A stretch of DNA of 64,000 nucleotides from assembly GCF_023375815.1 (NCBI RefSeq), contig NZ_CP067412.1:6200001-6264000 (forward strand), in the 5' to 3' direction. Both the position numbers and the translations under genes were made by a program. Under the pieces are notes generated by a model. That model was given only the letters and a program-made list of their open reading frames with translations, did no database searches and was not told where the DNA came from. Source of the DNA: Pseudomonas sp. HS6 (GTDB taxonomy: Bacteria; Pseudomonadota; Gammaproteobacteria; Pseudomonadales; Pseudomonadaceae). Numbering within the stretch: position 1 is the stretch's first letter; the number at the start of each line of letters is the position of its first letter. This document shows, piece after piece, positions 28,328-36,088 of this stretch.

Positions 28328-28912
28328 TCAGACCCAGCCGCTGCTCTGCATCGCCTTGTATACCGCGACGATCGCCAGAATCATGAACGCCGAAGCCGCG
28401 AGGCGACGGATCAGGGTCAATGGCAATTTGTCTGCGGCAAAGTTACCCGCCAGAACCACTGGTACGTTGGCAATCAACATGCCGAGCGTGGTGCCGATGA
28501 TCACCAGCCACAGTTCCGGGTATTGCGCGGCCAGCATCACGGTGGCGATCTGGGTTTTGTCGCCGATTTCCGCGAGGAAGAAGGCGATCAGCGTGGTCAG
28601 GAACGGCCCGAACTTGCGGGCGGTGCTCGCTTCATCGTCGTCCATTTTGTCCGGCACCAGCGTCCACAGGGCGGTGGCGGTGAAGCTCGCGGCGAGAATC
28701 CAGTGCAGGACCGTATCGGAGAAGAAGCTGCCGAACCAGGCGCCTACCGCACCGGCTGCCGCGTGGTTGGCCAGGGTCGCCGCAACGATACCGGCAATGA
28801 TCGGCCAGGGTTTGCGAAAGCGAGCGGCGAGAATCAGCGCGAGCAGTTGCGTCTTGTCGCCGATTTCGGCCAAGGCAACGATTGCGGTGGGAACGAGTAA
28901 CGAGTCCAGCAT
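28328..28912 (-). CDS. TMEM165/GDT1 family manganese exporter
   Basis: 194-residue inner-membrane protein with six hydrophobic helices arranged as two inverted halves. Each half has the UPF0016 E-x-G-D-K-T motif: LAEIGDKTQLLAL near residue 15 and LAEIGDKTQIATV near residue 113. Family members export Mn2+. The ATG at 28912 has a TAGGAAA ribosome site. A yybP-ykoY manganese riboswitch lies immediately upstream, which supports the substrate assignment. Confidence 0.92.
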   Translation of the reverse strand: MLDSLLVPTAIVALAEIGDKTQLLALILAARFRKPWPIIAGIVAATLANHAAAGAVGAWFGSFFSDTVLHWILAASFTATALWTLVPDKMDDDEASTARKFGPFLTTLIAFFLAEIGDKTQIATVMLAAQYPELWLVIIGTTLGMLIANVPVVLAGNFAADKLPLTLIRRLAASAFMILAIVAVYKAMQSSGWV

Positions 28913-28942
28913 CAGGATTTCCTAAGGGGCGGGTCGACACGG

Positions 28943-28991
28943 CTATGACACGTACAGCCTTCCCGCCCCGGGTAAGGTGTGCGTGTCATAG
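28943..28991 (-). promoter_or_regulatory. Expression-platform hairpin of the Mn riboswitch
   Basis: CTATGACACG (28943-28952) pairs with CGTGTCATAG (28982-28991) around a 29-nt loop. It lies between the riboswitch aptamer and the gdt1 start codon, where it could control ribosome access or termination. Confidence 0.5.
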
Positions 28992-29014
28992 GTCTTGTCA
29001 AACCCTGCGATCCG

Positions 29015-29116
29015 TCTGCTGCGGACGCTTGGGTCGCATACGCCATGATCTGAGGATCAAGTATGTTGACGTATGCCGGACGAGCATGGCGCTCGTGGGA
29101 GACTACTCCCCTAGGA
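29015..29116 (-). promoter_or_regulatory. yybP-ykoY manganese riboswitch (aptamer)
   Basis: On the minus strand the conserved loop GGGGAGUAG (29103-29111) is followed by GUCAACAUAC (29061-29070) and the paired GCAUACG / CGUAUGC arms. These are the signature elements of the Mn2+-sensing yybP-ykoY aptamer seen before alx and mntP in E. coli. The aptamer lies 103-204 bp upstream of the gdt1 start. The exact boundaries are approximate. Confidence 0.8.
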
Positions 29117-29122
29117 CGGAGC

Positions 29123-29144
29123 GGATTCTGCCTAGGCAGAATCC
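29123..29144. promoter_or_regulatory. 22-bp perfect palindrome after rsmC
   Basis: GGATTCTGCCTAGGCAGAATCC is self-complementary across its whole length. It lies just after the riboswitch 5' end and 20 bp before the rsmC stop codon side. It has no T run, so it is not a standard terminator; it may be an operator or a cruciform-type element. Confidence 0.4.
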
Positions 29145-29163
29145 ATTCGGCAAGTGCTAATTT

Positions 29164-30162
29164 TCAGCCGCGCTTGGCCCGGTAAATCCGGAAACCATTG
29201 CCTTCGGCCTTGATCGCACACACGCCCAGATGCTCTTCGATCAGCGGCTGGTACTTCAGGAAACTGTTCGCCACCAGGCGCAGTTCGCCTCCGTTTTTCA
29301 GATGTTTGGCTGCTTTTCGCAGCAAGTTCTCTGTGGCGAAATAGTCGGTATGCACGCCGACATGGAACGGCGGGTTACTCAGAATCGCGTTCAAACCCAT
29401 CGGCGCGGCGTCAATGCCGTCACCGGTCAACACGTCGGCTTCCAGACCGTTGGCTGCCAGCGTCAGGCGACTGCTGGCGGCAGCGAATGCATCGACGTCG
29501 AGCAAAGTGACCTGGTTGTGCGGGTAGCGACGTTTGACCGCCGCGCCAAGCACGCCGGCACCGCAACCGAAATCCAGCAGGTGACCGCTCGGCAGTTTGT
29601 CCAGATGTTCCAGCAGCAGGGCGCTACCGCGATCCAGTCGGCCATGGCTGAAGACGCCCGGCAGGCTGATGACTTTCAGCGGGCCTTCGGCCAGCGGCAG
29701 TTCGTAAGTCTGGGCAAGACTTTCCAGGGATTTGGCTTCTGGAGCGTTGGCCACCGTCACTTGCCAGAGTTGGCAATGACGCGCGCTGTCGAGCTTGCGC
29801 GGCTTGCCGAACGGGTTGAGCTGCTTGGACGCACCTTCGATGCCGCTGCGCTTTTCCCCGACCAGAAACACTTCGCGCCCGCCCAGGCGTGAGGCCACGG
29901 CGTTGAGGATGTAATCGGTCAGGTCTTTGGACTTGGGCAGGAACACCACGGCGCTGTCGAACTCGCGCTCAGGCACATTCACGCCGAAATGGCTGCGTCC
30001 TTCAAAGCGTGCATCGAGCGCCGCCTGATCGCCGGCATGCCAGCACCAACCGAAAGCGTTGGGCAGGCGTCCGAGCAAGTCGTCGGCAGGCAGACCGGCC
30101 AGCAACAGCGAACCCTGGAATAACTCGACCTGACGAAGCAGTACTTCACTGCGCGGATCCAT
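29164..30162 (-). CDS. rsmC: 16S rRNA m2G1207 methyltransferase RsmC
   Basis: 332-residue methyltransferase that modifies 16S rRNA in 30S subunits. An N-terminal pseudo-domain precedes a C-terminal Rossmann methyltransferase: [20 protein letters not shown] near residue 195 and the N6/N2 signature [14 protein letters not shown] near residue 257. This length and the NPPFHxG motif fit RsmC rather than RlmG. It is transcribed towards the manganese riboswitch unit. Confidence 0.88.
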   Translation of the reverse strand: MDPRSEVLLRQVELFQGSLLLAGLPADDLLGRLPNAFGWCWHAGDQAALDARFEGRSHFGVNVPEREFDSAVVFLPKSKDLTDYILNAVASRLGGREVFLVGEKRSGIEGASKQLNPFGKPRKLDSARHCQLWQVTVANAPEAKSLESLAQTYELPLAEGPLKVISLPGVFSHGRLDRGSALLLEHLDKLPSGHLLDFGCGAGVLGAAVKRRYPHNQVTLLDVDAFAAASSRLTLAANGLEADVLTGDGIDAAPMGLNAILSNPPFHVGVHTDYFATENLLRKAAKHLKNGGELRLVANSFLKYQPLIEEHLGVCAIKAEGNGFRIYRAKRG

Positions 30163-30195
30163 AACTGCTCCTGTGGAAAAAAGTGCCGCAGTTTA

Positions 30196-31161
30196 TCAAT
30201 TGACGACCCGCAGCGCCTTACCGCTGTAGAACGCCTCGGTGTTTTCCACCAGTTGGCCCACGATCCGCTGCCGCGCTTCGCGACTGCCCCAGGCGTTGTG
30301 CGGGGTGACGATCAGGCGCGGGATGTCGGCAGCCAACAACGGATTGCCGTGGGTCGGTGGTTCGACGCTGAGCACGTCGGTGGCTGCGCCTCCTAGATGG
30401 CCATTGCGCAAGGCATCGGCCAGAGCCTGTTCGTCGATCAGCCCGCCACGGGCGGTGTTGACCACGAAGGCACCAGGTTTCATGGACGCCAGCTCGCGGG
30501 CACCGATGAAATGCCGGGTGTGTTCATTGAGCGGGCAGTGCAGGGTGAGCGCGTCGATCTGTGGCAGCAGTTCTTCCAGCGGCAGGCGATCCGGCCGGGC
30601 CGGGCGCCCCGGAATCTGTCCGAGCAACACGCGCATGCCAAAGGCTTCGGCCAGTCGCGCGACCGCGCCGCCGAGCTCGCCATGCCCGAGCAGGCCGAGA
30701 GTTTTGCCCTCCAGTTCGACGATCGGGTAATCCAGCAGACAGAACTGTTTCGCCTGCTGCCAGCGGCCTTCGCCGACGGCTTTCTGATAGTCCGCCAACC
30801 GCGTGGCGAGATTGAGCAGCAGCATGATCGTGTGTTGCGCCACTGACGGTGTGCCGTAACCCTGGCAGTTGCACACGGTAATGCCCTGGGCGCGGGCGGC
30901 GGCCAGATCGACGTTGTTGGTGCCGGTGGCGGTGATCAGGATCAGTTTCAGTTGTGGATTGGCGGCCATGGCGGCGGCATCGATCAGGATCTTGTTGCTG
31001 ATGGCCACGGTCGCGCCTTGCAGGCGTTCGGCAACCTGCGCAGGCAGTGTCTGGGCGAACAGTTGCAGGTCGCTGAAGCAGGCGCGCAACGGCTCGAGGT
31101 CAAGGTCGCCCAGGTCCAGGGAAGGGTGATCGAGGAATACGGCGCGGTGGGCGTTCGTCAT
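30196..31161 (-). CDS. D-isomer-specific 2-hydroxyacid dehydrogenase
   Basis: 321-residue NAD(P)-linked dehydrogenase. The nucleotide motif GLLGHGELGGAVARLAEAFG and the catalytic Arg (NTARGGLIDEQALADAL), Glu, and His (TPHNAWGSREAR) are visible. It resembles glycerate/hydroxypyruvate reductases (HprA-type). Two start codons are adjacent (TTG, then ATG at 31161); the ATG is used. It lies 30 bp upstream of rsmC on the same strand. Confidence 0.85.
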   Translation of the reverse strand: MTNAHRAVFLDHPSLDLGDLDLEPLRACFSDLQLFAQTLPAQVAERLQGATVAISNKILIDAAAMAANPQLKLILITATGTNNVDLAAARAQGITVCNCQGYGTPSVAQHTIMLLLNLATRLADYQKAVGEGRWQQAKQFCLLDYPIVELEGKTLGLLGHGELGGAVARLAEAFGMRVLLGQIPGRPARPDRLPLEELLPQIDALTLHCPLNEHTRHFIGARELASMKPGAFVVNTARGGLIDEQALADALRNGHLGGAATDVLSVEPPTHGNPLLAADIPRLIVTPHNAWGSREARQRIVGQLVENTEAFYSGKALRVVN

Positions 31162-31252
31162 CAACTGTACCTGTTGTGCTTTGAAGGGAAGGCGTAATCT
31201 GCCGAGCCTACCAGATGAAACAAAACGTTACGCTTGGCCGAAAGGAGCCCCC

Positions 31253-31882
31253 ATGTACTGGACCGAGTTCTTGACCGTTGCATTGATCCACCTGCTGGCC
31301 GTCGCCAGCCCCGGCCCGGACTTTGCCGTGGTGGTGCGCGAGAGCGTGACCCATGGTCGTCGCGCCGGCACCTGGACGGCACTGGGCGTAGGCACGGCGA
31401 TTTTCCTGCACGTCGGTTATTCGCTGCTGGGCATCGGCCTGATCGTTTCCCAATCGATCGTGTTGTTCAACGCCCTGAAATGGGCCGCCGCCGCTTACCT
31501 GCTGTACATCGGCTTCAAGGCCTTGCGCGCGCAACCGGCACCGGCCGTCACCGACGATCTGCATAAAGAGGCCGGCGAACGCACCGCCCGTGGCGCCTTC
31601 ACCTCAGGCTTCGTGACCAATGGTCTGAACCCGAAAGCCACGCTGTTTTTCCTGTCGCTGTTCACCGTGGTGATCAACCCGCACACACCGCTGGCGGTAC
31701 AGGCCGGTTACGGCATTTACCTGGCCGTCGCGACGGCTACCTGGTTCTGCCTGGTGGCCATGCTGTTCAGCCAACAGCGCGTGCGCGCCGGTTTCGCCCG
31801 TATGGGTCACTGGTTCGACCGCACCATGGGCGCCGTGCTGATTGCCATCGGCGTGAAACTCGCGTTCACCGAGATGCATTGA
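31253..31882 (+). CDS. LysE/RhtB family amino-acid exporter
   Basis: 210-residue inner-membrane transporter. ASPGPDFAVVVRESVTHGRRAG is the LysE/RhtB signature, followed by about six helices and GFVTNGLNPKATLFFLSLF. The ATG at 31253 has an AAAGGAG site at 31241-31247; the frame opens further upstream at a TTG at 31181. It converges with the AraC gene and overlaps its 3' end by 17 bp. Confidence 0.9.
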   Translation: MYWTEFLTVALIHLLAVASPGPDFAVVVRESVTHGRRAGTWTALGVGTAIFLHVGYSLLGIGLIVSQSIVLFNALKWAAAAYLLYIGFKALRAQPAPAVTDDLHKEAGERTARGAFTSGFVTNGLNPKATLFFLSLFTVVINPHTPLAVQAGYGIYLAVATATWFCLVAMLFSQQRVRAGFARMGHWFDRTMGAVLIAIGVKLAFTEMH

Positions 31883-32717
31883 TCGAGCTGAGCTGATTCA
31901 GGGCGTTGAGGTACTCCCGGGGATTGTCCCCGAGCAAACGGCGAAACATCGCGCTGAACGCCCGCGCGCTGCCGTAACCCAGATCCCGCGCCACGCTCTG
32001 CACGCTGTCCCCGGCGAGCAGACGGGGCAGGGCTTCCATCAGGCGCAGTTGCTGGCGCCAGGCATTGAAATTCATCTTCAGTTGTTGCTGGAACAGCCGC
32101 GCTAAGGTGCGTGAGCTGGCGCCGACCTGCTGTGCCCAGTCTTCCAGGGTGTTGGGATGATCCGGGGTGCGCAGCAAGGCCAGACAAATGCTTTGCAGGC
32201 GGCGGTCGCCGGGCATCGGAATGTGCAGCGGCAGGTTTTCGAGGCCTGCCAGTTCCTCCAGCATCAATTGCTGGATCAGCGGGTTGTCGGCATGGGGCGG
32301 GCCCTGCACCGCGCGCAGGATCAGTTCGCGCAGCAACGGCGTCACCGCCAGCACGCAACAATGTTGCAGGCTGGCCGGCGACAGTTCGGGGGCGATGAAC
32401 AAAGAGCGCATCTGCACATCCCCTGACATGAAGATTTCATGCCCGACTTCCGGTGGAATCCACACCGCGCGGGTCGGTGGAATCACCCATGCACCCTGCG
32501 CCGTGACAACTCGCATCACTCCGCTCACTGCGTACAGCAATTGCGCCTCTCGATGCAGGTGCAACGGCTGGTGCGCGCCGTCGAGATAATCCCGGGGATA
32601 GGCGCTCACCGGGCCGTGTTCGAAATGGCTGATCAACATGTCTGGTTCACTGACTTGTATGGCAGGAATGCGCTTTTTCGCCAACTTAGCATAGGCGCTC
32701 ACACCCTCCCTGTTCAT
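31866..32717 (-). CDS. AraC family regulator (cupin plus HTH)
   Basis: 283-residue transcription factor. An N-terminal cupin sensor (LHLHREAQLLYAVSG, VIPPTRAVWIPPEVGHEI) is followed by a C-terminal AraC DNA-binding domain (LEDWAQQVGASSRTLARLFQQQLKMNFNAWRQQLRLMEALPRLLAGDSVQSVARDLGY). An ATG at residue 27 (MLISHFEHG) is an alternative start. It is divergent from the MFS gene (21 bp between starts), which it probably controls; the NimR type of this family regulates adjacent MFS exporters. The effector is unknown. Confidence 0.88.
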   Translation of the reverse strand: MNREGVSAYAKLAKKRIPAIQVSEPDMLISHFEHGPVSAYPRDYLDGAHQPLHLHREAQLLYAVSGVMRVVTAQGAWVIPPTRAVWIPPEVGHEIFMSGDVQMRSLFIAPELSPASLQHCCVLAVTPLLRELILRAVQGPPHADNPLIQQLMLEELAGLENLPLHIPMPGDRRLQSICLALLRTPDHPNTLEDWAQQVGASSRTLARLFQQQLKMNFNAWRQQLRLMEALPRLLAGDSVQSVARDLGYGSARAFSAMFRRLLGDNPREYLNALNQLSSINASR

Positions 32718-32737
32718 AAAAAGAAAAGCGTGCCGCG

Positions 32738-33922
32738 ATGAATCAATCCAGAAATGTCATTCGCTACATCAACGCAGCCCATGTGATCGATCACATGTTC
32801 ATGCTGATTTTCCCCGCCGCCGTGCTTGGTATGACCCAGGCCTTTGCCCTCGATTACGCCGCGCTAATCGGCCTGTCGCTGGGAGGTTTCATCGCGTTCG
32901 GTGCGTGTTCGTTACCGGCCGGCTGGCTGGGCGATCACTGGAGCCGGCGACGGATGATGCTGGTGTTTTTCTTCGGCATCGGTGCTTCGGCAATCTTCAC
33001 TGGCCTCAGTAACGGCCCGACGATGCTCGTAATTGGCCTGACCCTGATCGGCATTTTTGCCGCGATCTATCACCCGGTCGGCACGGCGATGCTGGTGGCC
33101 TACGCGCAGAATCGCGGGCGCGAGATCGGTATCAACGGCATGTGGGGCAACCTCGGCGTGGCGTTTTCGGCGCTGGTCAGCGGGCTGTTGATGGCGCAGT
33201 TCGGCTGGCGCTCGGCATTCCTGTTACCGGGGGCGGTGGCGATCGTGCTGGGAATCGGTTTTGCCTTGCAGGTGCGCGAGGAGCCAATCCCCAAGCGCCC
33301 GCACACCGCGCTCAAGGGCGCCGGCGGCCAGCGCATTTCGATGGTCATGGTGTTCGGCGTGCTGGCCTTGGCCACGGCAACGGGTGGTGTGGTGTTCAAC
33401 GCCACCACCATGACCTATCCGAAACTGTTCCAGGAGCGCTTGCATGACCTGTTCGCCTCGCCGCAGACCCTTGGTGTGGTGGTCAGCCTGGCATACGCCT
33501 TCGGGGCGATTGCGCAGTTGAGCATTGGCCGGGTGTTGCACCGCGTCAGCCTGAAGTGGCCGTTTATCGCACTGACGTTGTGCCAGGCGCCGTTACTGTT
33601 TGCGCTGGCGTATGTCGATGGCTGGGCGGTGATCGCGGTCGGGGCGGCATTCATGTTCGTGGTGTTCGGTCAGGTGACGGTGAACGATTCGATGGTCGCC
33701 AACTTCGTCGCGCCGCAATGGCAGTCGCGGGTATTTGCCCTGCGTTACTGTTTATCGTTCGGTGCCAGTGCGACGGCGATTCCGCTGATTTCTTATGTCG
33801 AACCGCGCCATGGTTTTGTGGGCCTTTACCTGATTCTGGCCGGATTTGGCGCTTTGACTTTCCTCGCAGCAGTGGTTTTCCCACGCACCCCTTCCGAAGC
33901 AGCTGTAGGGCAAACGGCCTGA
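32738..33922 (+). CDS. MFS transporter
   Basis: 394-residue major facilitator with 12 predicted helices. An MFS-type GDHWSRRRMML block follows the second helix, and the sequence resembles the Fsr/CynX-like branch (FGACSLPAGWLGDHW; YHPVGTAMLVAYAQNRGREIGING). It starts 21 bp from the divergent AraC regulator. An inverted repeat CAAATGCT...AGCATTTG at 33940-33966 follows the stop. The substrate is unknown; a drug or metabolite exporter is likely. Confidence 0.85.
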   Translation: MNQSRNVIRYINAAHVIDHMFMLIFPAAVLGMTQAFALDYAALIGLSLGGFIAFGACSLPAGWLGDHWSRRRMMLVFFFGIGASAIFTGLSNGPTMLVIGLTLIGIFAAIYHPVGTAMLVAYAQNRGREIGINGMWGNLGVAFSALVSGLLMAQFGWRSAFLLPGAVAIVLGIGFALQVREEPIPKRPHTALKGAGGQRISMVMVFGVLALATATGGVVFNATTMTYPKLFQERLHDLFASPQTLGVVVSLAYAFGAIAQLSIGRVLHRVSLKWPFIALTLCQAPLLFALAYVDGWAVIAVGAAFMFVVFGQVTVNDSMVANFVAPQWQSRVFALRYCLSFGASATAIPLISYVEPRHGFVGLYLILAGFGALTFLAAVVFPRTPSEAAVGQTA

Positions 33923-34069
33923 TCGGTGACGAATACCGGCAAATGCTGGCGCAAAGCTAGCATTTGTACGGCTCTGCAAATCATTCCTTTGGCTGATTTG
34001 GCTGGCGTATAAGGGTTCTAGAGTACAAAACTCCAACGCCAACACCGTGCAGTCAGAAAAGGGATTCTT

Positions 34070-35752
34070 ATGTTGCAGACTCGCGTTATTCCGCCGGCCG
34101 AAGGGGCCTACCAGTATCCATTGCTGATTAAACGGCTGCTGATGTCGGGTGCCCGTTACGAGAAAACCCGCGAGATCGTCTACCGTGACCAGTTGCGCTA
34201 CAGCTACCCGACGCTGATCGAACGCGTCGCGCGACTGGCCAACGTACTGACGGCCTCCGGCGTGAAGGCCGGCGATACCGTGGCGGTGATGGACTGGGAC
34301 AGCCATCGCTACCTGGAGTGCATGTTTGCCATTCCGATGATCGGCGCGGTGATCCACACCATCAACGTGCGCCTGTCGCCGGAACAGATCCTCTACACCA
34401 TGAACCACGCCGAGGACCGCTTCGTGCTGGTCAACAGCGAGTTCGTCGGGCTGTACCAGGCCATCGCGCCGCACCTGACGACGGTGGAGAAAACCCTGCT
34501 GCTGACCGATCTGCCGGATAAAACCGCCGAGCTGCCGAACCTGGTCGGCGAGTACGAACAGTTGCTGGCGGCCGCGAGCCCGCAGTACGATTTCCAGGAT
34601 TTCGACGAAAACTCGGTCGCCACCACGTTCTACACCACGGGCACCACCGGCAATCCGAAAGGCGTGTATTTCACCCATCGGCAACTGGTGCTGCACACCA
34701 TGGGCGTGTCGACCATCATGGGCGCCATCGACAGCGTGCGGCTGTTGGGCACCAACGACGTGTACATGCCGATCACCCCGATGTTCCACGTGCATGCCTG
34801 GGGCCTGCCGTATGTAGCAACGATGCTGGGGCTCAAGCAGGTTTATCCGGGGCGTTACGATCCGGAATTCCTGGTCGAGCTGTGGCGCAAGGAAAAGGTC
34901 ACCTTCTCTCACTGCGTGCCGACCATTCTGCAAATGCTGCTCAACGCCAAGAGCGCGCAAGGCACCGATTTCGGCGGCTGGAAAATCGTCATCGGCGGCA
35001 GTGCACTCAATCGCACGTTGTATGAAACGGCCAAGAGCAAGGGCATTCAACTGACGGCCGCCTACGGCATGTCGGAAACCGGGCCATTGGTCTCGTGCGC
35101 GCATCTGAACGACGAGTTGATGGCAGGCACCGAAGACGAACGCACCACCTACCGGATCAAGGCCGGGGTGCCCGGGCCGCTGGTCGAGGCGGCCATCGTC
35201 GACGGCGACGGCAACTTCCTGCCTGCCGATGGCGAAACCCAGGGCGAACTGGTGTTGCGTGCGCCGTGGCTGACCGAGGGCTATTTCAATGAACCGCAGA
35301 AGGGCGCCGAGCTGTGGGCCGGCGGCTGGCTGCACACCGGGGACGTCGCCACGCTGGACAGCATGGGCGTGATCGACATCCGCGACCGGATCAAGGACGT
35401 GATCAAGACCGGTGGCGAATGGATTTCCTCGCTGGACCTCGAAGACCTGATCAGCCGTCACGTTGCGGTACGTGAAGTAGCAGTGGTGGGCATCGCCGAT
35501 CCGCAGTGGGGCGAGCGCCCGTTTGCCTTGCTGGTGATCCGCGAAGGGCATGCTATCGGGGCCCGCGAGCTCAAGGAACACCTCAAGCCGTTCGTGGAAC
35601 TGGGGCACCTGAGCAAGTGGGCGATTCCTAGCCAGATCGCCCTTGTTACTGAAATTCCCAAGACCAGTGTCGGCAAACTCGACAAGAAGCGCATCCGCCT
35701 CGACATCACCGAATGGCAGGCTAACAACAGCACCTTCCTCTCGACGCTCTGA
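34070..35752 (+). CDS. AlkK-type acyl-CoA ligase (AMP-forming)
   Basis: 560-residue AMP-dependent synthetase. The P-loop TFYTTGTTGNPKGVYFTHRQL lies near residue 185, and A-family blocks GMSETGPLVS, YRIKAGVPGPLVEA, GGWLHTGDVATLD and DRIKDVIKTGGEWISSLDLE follow. K in the C-terminal ITEIPKTSVGKLDKKRIRL region is the A10-type lysine. It fits medium-chain fatty acid activation (AlkK/FadD-like). The position before DUF1302 and DUF1329 genes and a MalT-type regulator suggests inducible lipid or alkane-type catabolism. Confidence 0.88.
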   Translation: MLQTRVIPPAEGAYQYPLLIKRLLMSGARYEKTREIVYRDQLRYSYPTLIERVARLANVLTASGVKAGDTVAVMDWDSHRYLECMFAIPMIGAVIHTINVRLSPEQILYTMNHAEDRFVLVNSEFVGLYQAIAPHLTTVEKTLLLTDLPDKTAELPNLVGEYEQLLAAASPQYDFQDFDENSVATTFYTTGTTGNPKGVYFTHRQLVLHTMGVSTIMGAIDSVRLLGTNDVYMPITPMFHVHAWGLPYVATMLGLKQVYPGRYDPEFLVELWRKEKVTFSHCVPTILQMLLNAKSAQGTDFGGWKIVIGGSALNRTLYETAKSKGIQLTAAYGMSETGPLVSCAHLNDELMAGTEDERTTYRIKAGVPGPLVEAAIVDGDGNFLPADGETQGELVLRAPWLTEGYFNEPQKGAELWAGGWLHTGDVATLDSMGVIDIRDRIKDVIKTGGEWISSLDLEDLISRHVAVREVAVVGIADPQWGERPFALLVIREGHAIGARELKEHLKPFVELGHLSKWAIPSQIALVTEIPKTSVGKLDKKRIRLDITEWQANNSTFLSTL

Positions 35753-36088
35753 GCGTCCTCTGGCGCGCCGAAACCGGCGCGCCAGACCCACCAAGCAAGC
35801 GCTTGGCTTGTTAAATCGAAATTTTCAGCCATCCTTGCCGTGCCGACATGTGTCGGACTGGCGAAAGGACTGTTCCAGAGTGGCCGGCAGCTGCAAATCA
35901 CACTTTAGAGGGATCAAGCAGTACCACCTGCTGGCTATAGTCCGCTCAAGGATTTTTAAGAACGGGGCACACGCACAAACGGGGCGATGCAACATTGAAG
36001 TGATTTCGGGATGCCTCTGGTGCCCGGTCCTTCAGGCGTTTTTAAAAGTACTCACTGCCATAACAATAATGCACATGGAGTAGCGTCG
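35753..36088. other. Intergenic region between the acyl-CoA ligase and DUF1302 genes
   Basis: 336 bp without a gene. It holds a strong GC hairpin right after the ligase stop (35760-35785, 11-bp stem CTGGCGCGCCG / CGGCGCGCCAG, no T run). It also holds an inverted repeat CCAAGC-4-GCTTGG (35791-35806) and another CCGACA-2-TGTCGG (35843-35856). The latter two could be operators for the DUF1302 promoter. Confidence 0.55.

Noticed and set aside
33752..35794. 680-residue minus-strand open frame over the acyl-CoA ligase
   Set aside because: Antisense shadow of a gene with all AMP-synthetase motifs in order.
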